A stretch of DNA of 64,000 nt from Yponomeuta sedellus (taxonomy: Eukaryota > Arthropoda > Insecta > Lepidoptera > Yponomeutidae), in NCBI GenBank assembly GCA_934045075.1, contig OW203736.1, positions 3,454,591 through 3,518,590 of the forward strand, given 5' to 3'. The notes under the pieces are model-generated. The model had not been told where the DNA came from, made no database searches, and saw only the letters and a list, made by a program, of their open reading frames with translations. Positions 25,401-37,400 of the stretch are shown here, in pieces. A program made the translations under genes and the position numbers. The first letter of the stretch is position 1; each line of letters begins with the position of its first letter.

Positions 25401-28400
25401 CCATGTATGTTCCGCGATTTTTCATAATTTCGGAGTTATGATTTTTTTTCTGAATTTTTATGAATTTTCGCCTTATCAAGTTTGAAAATTTCTAAAAAAA
25501 AAACTAGAAACTTTTTTCAATTACTTTTTTTTGTAACTGAATCTGCACAAGTTGTTCTTCTATGCATAAAATAATCAGCTTCGTTATTTTGATAAAAGTT
25601 ATTAAAGTGTTGGTCTAAAGTCAAAAATTTACGTTCGGTAAATTAAGACTTGAATTTTCAAAAATAAATTAAAAATCCAAACAGATGTTTTAATGGTTTC
25701 TTAGTTAGCCTTAGAAATGCGCTAGACTCTCAGATTTCATAATCATTAAAAAAAACCGGCCACGTGCGAGTCAGACTCGCGCACCGAGGGTTCCGTACAA
25801 ACCTGTATTATAGACCTGAGTATTTGGTATGAATTTTAATTTAATACCTCTACGCGTTTATGAGGAAATGGGTATTATTAAAAAAAAATATATTATGTGA
25901 TGTAACTAAAAATTTATGGTTTTCGTAATTTTTCCTTTATCTATGCTATAAGACGTTGCTTCGTACCAAATTTCAAGATTCTGAGTTCACGGGAAGCACC
26001 CTGTAGGTTTTGATTCCCTTGCAAGTGTCGAAAATTTGCGGCATAAACGGCTGTATATTTTGATTGCGTTGGCTTAGAAGTTTGATTTTTTCACAGCTTC
26101 AAGGGACAGTAGACCTGAGTAATTGATATAAATTTCAGCTTCATACCTCCACGCGTTCCTGAGAAAAAGGGTCTTGACAGACGGACGGACGGACAGACGG
26201 ACAACAAAGTGATCCTATAAGGGTTCCGTTTTTTCCTTTTGAGGTACGGAACCCTAAAAAGTACTGCTTAACGAGCTACTTTGTGTACATTCGGCCTTCG
26301 AAGACAGCGAGGTGAAGAATTTTGAAAATTAACAATTTTTTTTCTGCCATTTCGTCTTTTCTTAGTTTATTAATGAACGAGTCGTCATCATCATGATGAA
26401 TAAAAGTGGTTTTGTCAATAAAACACAGATTAAAATGTAAAAAAAGTGTTTATTATAATAGGTTTTCAAAGTTGCCACCTCCAGCAGCAATACACATTCT
26501 ACACCTACGTAGGAAATTATCTTTTAATCGTCTAAAAGCTGTTCTGTTTTCCCTTACAACACGTTTGGCTTCTGTTAATTTCTGCCTCAGCTCTTGTTCA
26601 CTCCCACTTTCTCTGGCGTATGCTATTTCCTTAAAATAGCCCCAAATAAAAAAATCCATGGGGTTGAGGTCAGGTGAGCGTGGAGGCCACGATATTGGTC
26701 CGCCGCGTCCGATCCATCTATTGGGGTACCCCTCATTTAAATAATTTCGGACTTGCGTTGCGTAGTGACATGGAGCGCCGTCATTTTGAAGAACCATGGT
26801 TCGTCTTAGTTCCATATTCACGTCTTCTAGCAACAATGGAAGTTCATGTTCCAGAAAGTGTCGGTATCTTTCTCCATTTAATCTGGACGGCAATTCAAAT
26901 GGACCAATCAGTTCGCCATTGAGAATACCAGACCACAAGTTAACGCTGAAACGATGTTGAAACGTCGACGCTCTCATTTCGTGTGGATTTTCAACCGCCC
27001 ACGTGTGGTAATTATGAATATTGAAAATTCCAGTGCGCTCAAAACGTGACTCATCTGACCATAAAACTTTATTGAAAAATCCAGGATCTTGTTGTTCTTT
27101 TTGTAGCATTGTTTGGCAGAAATTAATGCGCTATTGGTAGTCTGTAGGCAGTAAAGCTTGGACTCGTCGGATATGGAACGCATGATATCCTTCATCGTGA
27201 AGTATGTCTTGGATAGAAGTTCTTGGGATGTTTAGAGTACGAGCCATAGCTCTGGTACTCGTGGAAGGATTTCGTTGAACTTCTTCGAGCACAACTTCTC
27301 TGCGATCCGGGTCAACTCTAGGGATTCCTTCTCTACCACCTCGTTGGCCAGGAATGCGGCCTGCCATAAAGGTATTGTGCGTGTTAATAAAAACGCGATG
27401 GTCGGGATAATGCTCAGGTTGCGGCCCACCACGACGTTGAAGTTGTTCGCGATACAGTCGCGCTGCTTCAAGGCCGTTTCCTTGTGCAAATCCATAAAAA
27501 TAGTGCATTTCTGCGTATTCACTTAACGTGTAACTCATCTTTTACACTTCCAAGTAAACAAAGTCCAAATCAGTATGCAAGACACAGTCCAATTAACGAG
27601 CAAAGTAGGCAAATAAGTAGGCAGCGGAATCCGCGGACAAAGCGAGACAGTGAGGTAAAACAAAATGAAGACACGTGCAGCAGTAAACACAAAGTGAGAA
27701 CGACTGAGGTACAAACTTGTTTTGTGTTCGCTTCTGCTGCGCTGCCCGATCCCTCCTCCCACTCCCTCCCACTCTTACCGCTGAGAGTGAGAGAGATAGC
27801 AATAGTTTGCGTCTGCATTTACAACCCATGACCCACGAGAACGGACCGCGCAAAATTAATTACTGTAAAACGGAAAATGCCTCCAAATTTTTTAATCTGT
27901 GTTTTACTGACAAAACCACTTTTATTCATCATGATGATGACGACTCGTTCATTAATAACCTAAGAAAAGACGAAATAGCAGAAAAAAAAATATGTTAATT
28001 TTAATAATTCTTCACCTCGCTGTCTTCGAAGGCCGAATGTACACAAAGTAGCTCGTTAAGCAGTACTTTTTTTTAATGATTATGAAATCTGAGAGTCTTG
28101 CGCATTTCTGAGGCTAACTAAGAATCCATTAAAACATCTGTTGGGATTTTTAATTTATTTTTGAAAATTCAAGTCATAATTTACCGAACGTAAATTTTTG
28201 ACTTTAGACCAACACTTTAATAACTTTTATCAAAGTTACGAAGCTGATTATTTTATGCATAGAAGAACAACTTGTGAAGATTCAGTTACAAAAAAAAGTA
28301 ATTGAAAAAAGTTTCTAGTTTTTTTTTTAGAAATTTTCAAACTTGATAAGGCGAAAATTCATAAAAATTCAGAAAAAAAATCATAACTCCGAAATTATGA

Positions 28401-31400
28401 AAAATCGCGGAACATACATGGGGGTGATTCGGATTCCCCGTGACACGAGGGACCTAATTTTTTTTTTTTGACGTCATTCCCCCGGCCAGCCTGTATATAT
28501 ATATATATATTTTTTTTTTAAATATAGTATTTGAACCCCTAATATAGTAGGATACTATATTATATAGTAGGGTTGGCAACCCTCTGACAACATAATAATG
28601 TTTTTCCGGAGTGGTTTGTTCAGTTAGTGTTGTTTTTTTTTGTGTGTTTAAATTATTATTAATATTTTATGTGTTTTTGACTTAAACTTATTGGATATCT
28701 TACTGTGCATGTATTTTTTTTATTAAGTGTCACATGTTTAAAAAAAATAAAACCGGCCAAGTGCGAGTCAGACTCGCGCACCGAGGGTTCCGTACAAACC
28801 TGTATTTATAGACCTGAGTATTTGGTATGAATTTTAATTTAATACCTCTACGCGTTTATGAGGAAATGGGTATTATTAAAAAAAAATATATTATGTGATG
28901 TAACTAAAAATTTATGGTTTTCGTAATTTTTCCTTTATCTATGCTATAAGACGTTGCTTCGTACCAAATTTCAAGATTCTGAGTTCACGGGAAGCACCCT
29001 GTAGGTTTTGATTCCCTTGCAAGTGTCGAAAATTTGCGGCATAAACGGCTGTATATTTTGATTGCGTTGGCTTAGAAGTTTGATTTTTTCACAGCTTCAA
29101 GGGACAGTAGACCTGAGTAATTGATATAAATTTCAGCTTCATACCTCCACGCGTTCCTGAGAAAAAGGGTCTTGACAGACGGACGGACGGACAGACGGAC
29201 AACAAAGTGATCCTATAAGGGTTCCGTTTTTTCCTTTTGAGGTACGGAACCCTAAAAATGTAACTTCATTAAGTTACATTGTGGCAACATTTTGCCACAG
29301 TAAAAACTAATCTATGTCGCGAACACTTAGTAACCGTTAATGTTTCGCTCAAACGCTGCATGTTACACGGCCCTCGTGTCGCTAGATGGCGCCTTCTCTC
29401 TAGTAATGGTTACAGTAACGAATTCTTTGCTCTATAACTATCCTAAGGCGCTTAGGGGCGCTTACTAGCGCCACCAATGGAATAAAAATCACCACCGGTT
29501 TTATAAAACGATTTTTTTTTTCAAGAAGTAAACATCAAAAATCTTTATACTCTTTTTAATGCACTAACCCGTGCTAATGACTATTTTAAAAACCTATTTA
29601 GAGGCCAAAAATTCCACCGAGCCAATAGGCGTACACCGACATCGGTGAAATTTCAATAGGCTCAGTTGGGAGAGCGCTGGCACGGTTAGCCAGAGGTCGC
29701 GGGTTCGAGTCCCGGCATGGGTGGAATTTTTAGCCTCTAAATAATAATAAGTTTTTAAAATGTCCTTAGCACGGGTTAGTGCATTAAAAAGAATATAATC
29801 TTAATATCTGTGATAATTATGTTTAGAACGTACAGCGTAGAATGTAGTATTCATATCCTAGGTGTTTTAGCTCGAGAACGGAGTTTTCTCAATAAAACTC
29901 AGGCTTTGGTTTACTATTTAGATGTAATAACGATTAAAAAAATACGGTTATACAAGGATGCCTAGTGTCTCGTCGGATCGCGAAAAGTGAATGATATTTA
30001 AACAAAAATAAAGGCAATGTACCTACATTAGAAAAACGCCTACTTCAACGATGAAACCAACAGTCACCAGATACACAATTGTTGCTAATAACTTCCAACA
30101 GGCGCGTGAACACTAGGATTGTAATCGATTAAAGTCCTAGGTTTTGGATCCTAGGTTCTAAAAAAGGTTATCACAGTTGTTCAAATTTCTCATGTTCACT
30201 TTTAGATAAAAACGTATTAGAATACAAGTGATGATTTTTATTCCATTGGTGGCTCTAGGTACCGCTCCGAACCATCTTAAATAAATTGCAATCGCGGGTC
30301 TAACAAAAGTGCCGCAGGCGAGCAAACCTGCACAGAGCGGTCCCAACCTTCGCTCAGTCTAAATAATATATTATAAAATAAATAAAATAAAATTTATTTA
30401 AAAACCTATTTAGAGGCTAAAAATGTTCACCCATGCCGGGATTCGAACCCGCAACCTCTGGCTATCCGTGCCAGCGCTCTACCAATTGAGCCAATGGGCG
30501 ACTCACCGGCATCAGTGAAATTTCGAACCTCTTTACACTATTCTGTGTATTACGTACAGGCAGCGACATCTGGCTTAAGCAAATTGCATCACATACAGCC
30601 CCGACTATCTACTTTTACTACTAGAAATTGCGGCTCTATGCTTGTAGGAGTTTATAACAAAATTCAATTCAAATTCAAATTCAAATAATTTTATTTCAAC
30701 GTAAAGAATTTACATTCTATTTGCTGAATGTCAATGTACAATGTAAAGTGTAAGCCGCCGCCTTCGGGCCGTATTGTAGTGGAGAAAAAGGCAGCGGAAA
30801 AAAAAAACTCCACTCTGACCATCTTTTCTCAAATCATCTTAAAACCAAATACATCAGTTGCCATATGTAAACCTAATAAGATTTCATGACTGCCATTAAC
30901 AACCCCAAATGCCAAAGCATTAGTCAAATGTCTCACAATAATAGGGGAAAACATAAGTGCTGCGGCCAGACACACGAACAGCACTCGTTCACGAGCATAA
31001 CGCAGTGCTCAGCCATCATCAGTCTCAACCATTTTGGAGGGAGATAGATGACCCGAACACCACGCTACCATTCGAATGACCTTTAGCAAACTTGCAGTTA
31101 AGTTTTTGTCAGTTATATAAGGTATCATATAGTTATTAATATGCAATCACGTCGTCTGTACACACTTGTATTATAAAATATATGTTATACTTAGTTATAC
31201 TTAACAATAAAATCGCGGTGGAATTGGTTTACTACCACGGATTAGGATCGTTTATATAGTCGTCTATTCTATAATATGCCTTTTTACATAGCGAATTTTT
31301 AATGAAAGTTTTAAATTTATTTTCAGACAAGCATAGAACACGTTCTGGAATTTTGTTGTAAAAACGAACGCAGTAACCTACAAATGATGTGCCTACCTTG

Positions 31401-34400
31401 GCTAATCGGGATTTAGTACAAGCAACCTTGTTTCTATTCCTTGTGTTTACGTTATGAACGTCCCTATTTAATTTAAACATTGTTATATTTTTTCGGACAT
31501 ACATTATATTATCGAATATATATTGGCAAGCCAGTGTAAGAATGCCTATTTCTTTAAAACGCTCCCTTAGCGATTCTCTACTGTTTAAGTTGTAAATAGC
31601 TCTTATTGCTCTTTTTTGCAAGACAAATATGGTTTCTATATCTGCTGCCCGTCCCCATAATAACAAACCATACGACATGACACTGTGAAAATAACTAAAA
31701 TAGACCAGCCTCGCCGTCAACACGTCTGTAAGTTGTCTAATTTTTCTGACTGCAAACGCTGCTGAACTCAACCGACCCGACAGTTTTCCAATATGCTGAC
31801 CCCATTGCAGTTTTGAGTCTATCGTTATACCTAAAAAAAGCGTGGACTCTACCAGCTCTAGCCTCTCACCAGATATTTTTAAACTCGTGTCAACATTTTT
31901 AACATTGGGTAGTGAGAATTTGATGCATTTTGTCTTTTTTGCATTTAGCATCAGATTGTTTATAGTGAACCAGTTTAGAATAGTAGATAAAGCATTGTTT
32001 ACATCGTCTACATTACTTATACCTCTCTTTACTTTAAAAATTAAGGAAGTATCATCTGCAAACAACACTATCTGCGAAAGCTTTTCTACTAGGTAGGGCA
32101 AATCATTTATATATACCAAAAAAAGGAACGGACCCAGTATAGAACCTTGAGGGACTCCTACTTTTACATCAGAACCCGAGGATTTAACTCTATTAATATC
32201 AACCTTTACAGTTCTGTCTGTTAAGTAAGATCGAAGAAGACTTAGTGATTTATTACTTAAACCATATCGGTGCAATTTTATGAGAAGTGTTTCGTGGTCA
32301 ACGCAGTCAAACGCCTTAGAAAGGTCACAGAAAACCCCAATGGCATCCTGCGACTCTTCCCACGCCTCAAAGATATGCTTTACTAACGCTATGCCTGCTT
32401 CCGTCGTTGAGCGGCCTTTTGTAAACCCGAACTGTTTCTTATGGAAGAGCTTATTTATACTAAAATGAGTTTGCAATTGATGTAATATTACTTTCTCAAA
32501 AACTTTACTTAGCACCGGCAGTATTGCTATAGGTCTGAAATTATTTAGATCTTCACTATCACCAGTTTTAAACAAGGGTACGATTTTACTTAACTTTAAT
32601 AGATTAGGAAAGGTTCCCTGGTCAACACATTTATTAAAAATCAAAGCAAGGTAAGGTGCTAGAATATTGATTATAGTTGATATTAATTTAACCGATAACC
32701 CCCACAAATCTTCAGTCTTTTTTAAGTTTAACTCTTTAAATGTTTTGACAATAGTTAAGGTAGTTATATGGGAGAATTGGAAGTCAACTTTACATGGATT
32801 TGTACTTTCCAAAAGTAAGGTATCGGCTAATTGGGAGGAAGAATTTAAGCTAGCCGTTATATGCAGTGGCATGTTTTTAAAAAAAGTTTGAAATATTTCT
32901 GCTATGTCCTTCTTCGAATTAACTAACTTACCTTCGATCTTCAACGCAAATCCCTGGTCCTTAGGTCTCGTTTTACCTGTTTCTTTGTTAATTACTTGCC
33001 AGACTGTTTTTATTTTATTAGTAGACGCCATAATTTTTTTACTTATACTTATCGATTTGGCTGTTAAACAAGTTTGTCTAAAAGTTTTTGAATATTTTTT
33101 TACGTACTCTTTGAACGTCGGATCGTGATTGAATTGTTTTTCTTCATACAATTCATAAAGCCTTTTCCTACTTCTATATATACCTGGCGTTGCCCATTCT
33201 GAAAACCCGCTTTTTAACTCTGTAATTTTTTTTACGGTAAAAACAAGTTCAAATTCTTTTGATATGGTTGAAAACAATACTTGATATAACGTATTCGGAT
33301 CATTGCTATCGAAATTCAACGAATTTAACTTTATGTTTATATTTTTTTTAAATAATTCAATTTTTTTCTCTGTTATTGGCCTACAATTTAATTCATTGCA
33401 TTTTTTTGCTTCCAGTACTGACGGTAGGACTACCCATAGCCCGCTATGGTCCGACTGTAATTTATGTATGACTTCTTTTTCTAAATATTCACAATTGCAA
33501 AAGACATTATCTATGCAGGTAGCGCTAGTAGCAGTTGTTCTAGTGGGTTCTGTAAATAAATTATCTAAATTATATGACCTGAAAAGGCTTTCGAGTTTAG
33601 TTTTAAGTGGACCTTGAACTAAGAAATCTATATTGAAGTCCCCACACACCACTATGCTCTTCGTAGTACTGAATAGGCGTTTTAAGGCATCCTCCATAAG
33701 TAATTCAAATTCATTATAATTTGATTGTGGCGGCCTATAAACACACATAACTATATACCTATCCAATTCCACACACGATATCTCAATTAAACGTTCAACA
33801 GATAGACTGACAATATCTTTTCTTTCTTTCATTTTCAAACTACTTTTGACAAAGATCATTGAACCTCCTCTTATTGAGTGTTGTCGGTTAAAAGTGCTTG
33901 CTGCTAAATAGTCTTTTAAAGTAAATGACATTTCAGAATGTTTCAGCCAATGTTCTGTTAAACACAAAATATCTACATTGAAATCTGCTAAAAATAGTTC
34001 AATTAAATTGTCTTTGCCGGAAAAACCCTGTATATTTTGTGCAACTAAATTGATACCTAACTTAGGGTTTTCCTTTGTCTGCGACGGTATTTAAACAGTA
34101 TTTAAACACCTTTGTTATAAACTCCTACAAGCATAGAGCCGCAATTTCTACTGTACAAAGCCGTGCTACATGCTGGTAATATCAGCATTTATCTAACTCA
34201 CTTGGTATCCGACCACAGCTAGGTAGTACGAGTCTAATAAGAAGGCCACAATAGAGCAAGTCTGAAGCGCTCGTGGCCTAAGCGAACCGAGTGATTGGAA
34301 TCAATCACTTGGTTAAGCAACAACAGGCGCGGTCAGGTACAGGATGGGTGAGCGTCCCGTGACTACCGCTAGTGGCATTTTTCCGAGCGCTTCCGTGCTT

Positions 34401-37400
34401 CGCAAGGCACGCTAAGCCGTTGGTGCCGGCTGTCATATAATAGCAGTCGTTAAGCCATGTCAGAGGCCTTATGGGCGGCTTGATAACTTCTGACAGTAAG
34501 GCCCACCACTGTCTTACAATCCTCCACCAACCCGGACTTGGCCCCCGTGGCGGAATATGGCCTAACCTTCCTGCGATGCAGGAGGAGACCCGTGCCCCGG
34601 CAGTGGGGACATACGAGGGTTGATAACGAATAGAGCAAGCCTGCGCGGTGTGGTCCTAGCCTGGGTTACATCTAACTCACTTGATATCCGGCTACAGTGC
34701 GGTAGTGCGGGTCTAGCAACAAGGCCGCAAGCGAGCAAGCCTGCGCAGTGCGGTCCCAGCCATCGCTGCAATGGACACACACGCTGGCCCCGCCTTCTAT
34801 GGCGTCCGCTATCCATTGCGCCGTGTCCAGGATCGATCTTGGAAAGAAAGATAAATATTTATCGAGATGAAACAGTTTGTTGTAGCAACGTGACAAAACA
34901 ATAGCAACGATAACATACTACATAGTAAGAAATATAAAAAAAAATTCTTCATGCCACACTTGGCCAGAAAGCGTCTTTTTTCGTACGCGCAGCGTGCGGT
35001 ACACAAAGATATACACAAACGGGAGGTAATAAAGAAAGCTCTCGATCGCATATTTACGTACCTCGCTTGCAGCTCGGGCCGCAAACTTCTGCGATCTCGG
35101 CCTTTCTTTGTATTACCACCCTAGTTGTGTAATGTACTATTTTGCGAAGTGCTCGTGGCCTTCTTTTTTTTTTTCACCCAGGAGAAACCCCAATTACGGG
35201 TACCACCGGCTCGGGGGAGCACAGTGGTTATGTCGGACTCCCCGCCCTGAAAAGGGCGGTATACCGACTAAAACTCCTGGGGTGTTCCTCCGCACCGCAA
35301 AGGACGGGGCCACGGGGACGCTTACGCACACTTCCGCGACCCCGTCTGCGGACGCCCTTTCGGGCACTCCTTCGGCGGCGCCCCTGCCCCATCGCATCGG
35401 AAAGTGCTCGTGGCCTAGGGCAACCGCGTGATTGCAATCAATCACATGAGTTAAGCAACAACAGGGGCGGCCAGGTACTGGACGGACGATTTCCATAACA
35501 GACGCTGCGACATGAGATTTTTTGATTGATTTGAGAGATTGAATGGACCAGGCAGAGTCCAAGGACAGCACTTGCCATATAAATTTCGCTTCATCACCGT
35601 TCACTTCTCGCACGCATGCACGCAACCAGGTTTCGGATACTTTTTATCTTGCCCTCAGCTAAAACATCCCCTAACTTATTTATAGAGAAGAGAAATGGAG
35701 AGATCTGGTCGCCGAAGCTGCCCCATAGTCACGTCCCTCAGCCATGAGGATACGACAAAGAAGAAGAAGAGAAGAACTAATTTAGTCTCTAAATAAATGA
35801 AAAATGATAACATCCGACTCTGATGTCCTAGTCACGGTAGCAGGGAGCCGGTGGATGCGGACGGCACAACACCCTGAAGCTTGAAAAACCTTGAAGGAGG
35901 CCTATGTCCCGCAGTGGGCCTCAAATAGCTGATGATGATGAATAACGTGTAAACCACTCACTTGATATGTTTCAGCCATCCTGACGACTCCAGCCCGCTC
36001 AAGAATGACGACATCGTCGGGCTGTTTTGTTCGCAAGCTGAAATATTTAAAAAAATAAGCTTCCCGTTACATCTGGCATACTTTCATGCTCGCACACTGT
36101 AACAATTAAAATGATTATTATAAATCATTGTATTTTTTTTATAATGATATATATTTCATATTTTAAAGTTTCGCGACTTGTACACATAGTTAGAATATTG
36201 TCTTCTTGTGACCACGATGACTGTAACGTCGTCGAAACGTCGATAGCAATAAATTACTACGCGATTAAGCCTCGAAAATATTCTAACTATGATATATATT
36301 TAATCACATAATTATTAGAAACTAGATGACCCAGCGAACTTCGTGCCGCCTAACTCTCTTTAATTTTTTTATTTTTCTCTCCGTAAGAACCATCCCCGTA
36401 CTTCAAGGAGTATTCTAAAAAAGAATTACCTAGATTGGTTCAGCTGCTCTCGAGATTTGTGATTCATTTTTATACTATAGAAGACAAGGCGCCAATTGTT
36501 CTGTATCTTTGCAATTATTTTACGAATATGTTTGTTTTTTACCGGTGCACAGCAAAGAATATTCTTATCTTAGTGTTAATCATATAATTTAATTGTTATT
36601 GTTTAAGTATCTTATGTCATTCGTGGTGTACATATAATAAAGAATATTCCATCTGTCTATCAATCAATTATTATAAATAATTTTAATATCTATAATGATT
36701 GGCTACATAAAAAAGAGACTCACTCTCGACCAACTTTTATAGACTTTTGGGCATGACGTGCATTTTGCATCGACGATGCCTATGAATTATAATACAGTGC
36801 TTTGGATTTTATTAGACAAGAGGCTTATGACCCATAAGCCTCACGGCTAAGAAGACTCCAGCGAGCTTATCATTATATAATCCAAAAATAGTAGTCAAAA
36901 TAGTCGACCAACTTTTGTAGACTTTTGGGCATGACGTGCATTTTGCCGATGCCCATGAATTATAACATAGTGCTTTGGATTTTCCTAACCATGAGGCTTA
37001 TGACTCACAAGCCTCACGGCTAAGAAGACTCCAGCGAGCTTATCATATTAAAAGTAGTGCATGAAAGGCGACCGACCCGACCCGACCGACATACTCTTTG
37101 AGGCGTACGTTTGCCGTACCCTGGGCAACAATCGGCGAGTTGCTTTCGCCGATTGGCAAATCTTTTTACTACGATGGCAAACTCAAATCCAGCATTGGCA
37201 CGCTAAGAAGATCATTTTAGAAATAATTTAATAATATAACTTTGTAATAAAGCAAAGTGACTTACTCTCGACGAGCTTCTGTAGACTCTTGCGCATGACG
37301 TGTATATTGCCGATCCCCATGAACTGGAATTTGATGTTCTCATAGAATGCTTCATTCTCGTAGCCCTTGCCGGCCGCGCGGTTCACCATCGCGTTGATCT

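Larger units (their letters stand above)
25330..28493 (-). mobile_element. Tc1/mariner-type transposon with about 600-bp terminal inverted repeats
   Basis: Ends CAGGGTGGCCGGGGG and CCCCCGGCCAGCCTG, TA on both sides. Left arm 25330 to about 26440 and right arm about 27880-28493 are inverted copies over roughly 600 bp, ending at the edges of the transposase gene. The left arm is longer because a 507-bp repeat (25754-26260) is inserted in it. One transposase ORF lies between. Confidence 0.85.
24568..28583 (-). mobile_element. hAT element, degraded, interrupted by a mariner
   Basis: Ends TAGGGTTGCCAAC (24568-24580) and GTTGGCAACCCT (28572-28583), with imperfect 8-bp duplication GTGACAAC / CTGACAAC (24560-24567, 28584-28591). 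Contains a decayed transposase on the minus strand. The Tc1/mariner at 25330-28493 sits inside it. Confidence 0.75.

Noticed and set aside
34261..34400. Genuine 5S rRNA gene
   Set aside because: Only the promoter-like part is kept; the 3' third and the terminal stem of 5S rRNA are replaced by SINE body.
35194..35625. GC-rich ORFs on both strands
   Set aside because: They fall in a truncated retroposon with a poly(A) end and target duplication.
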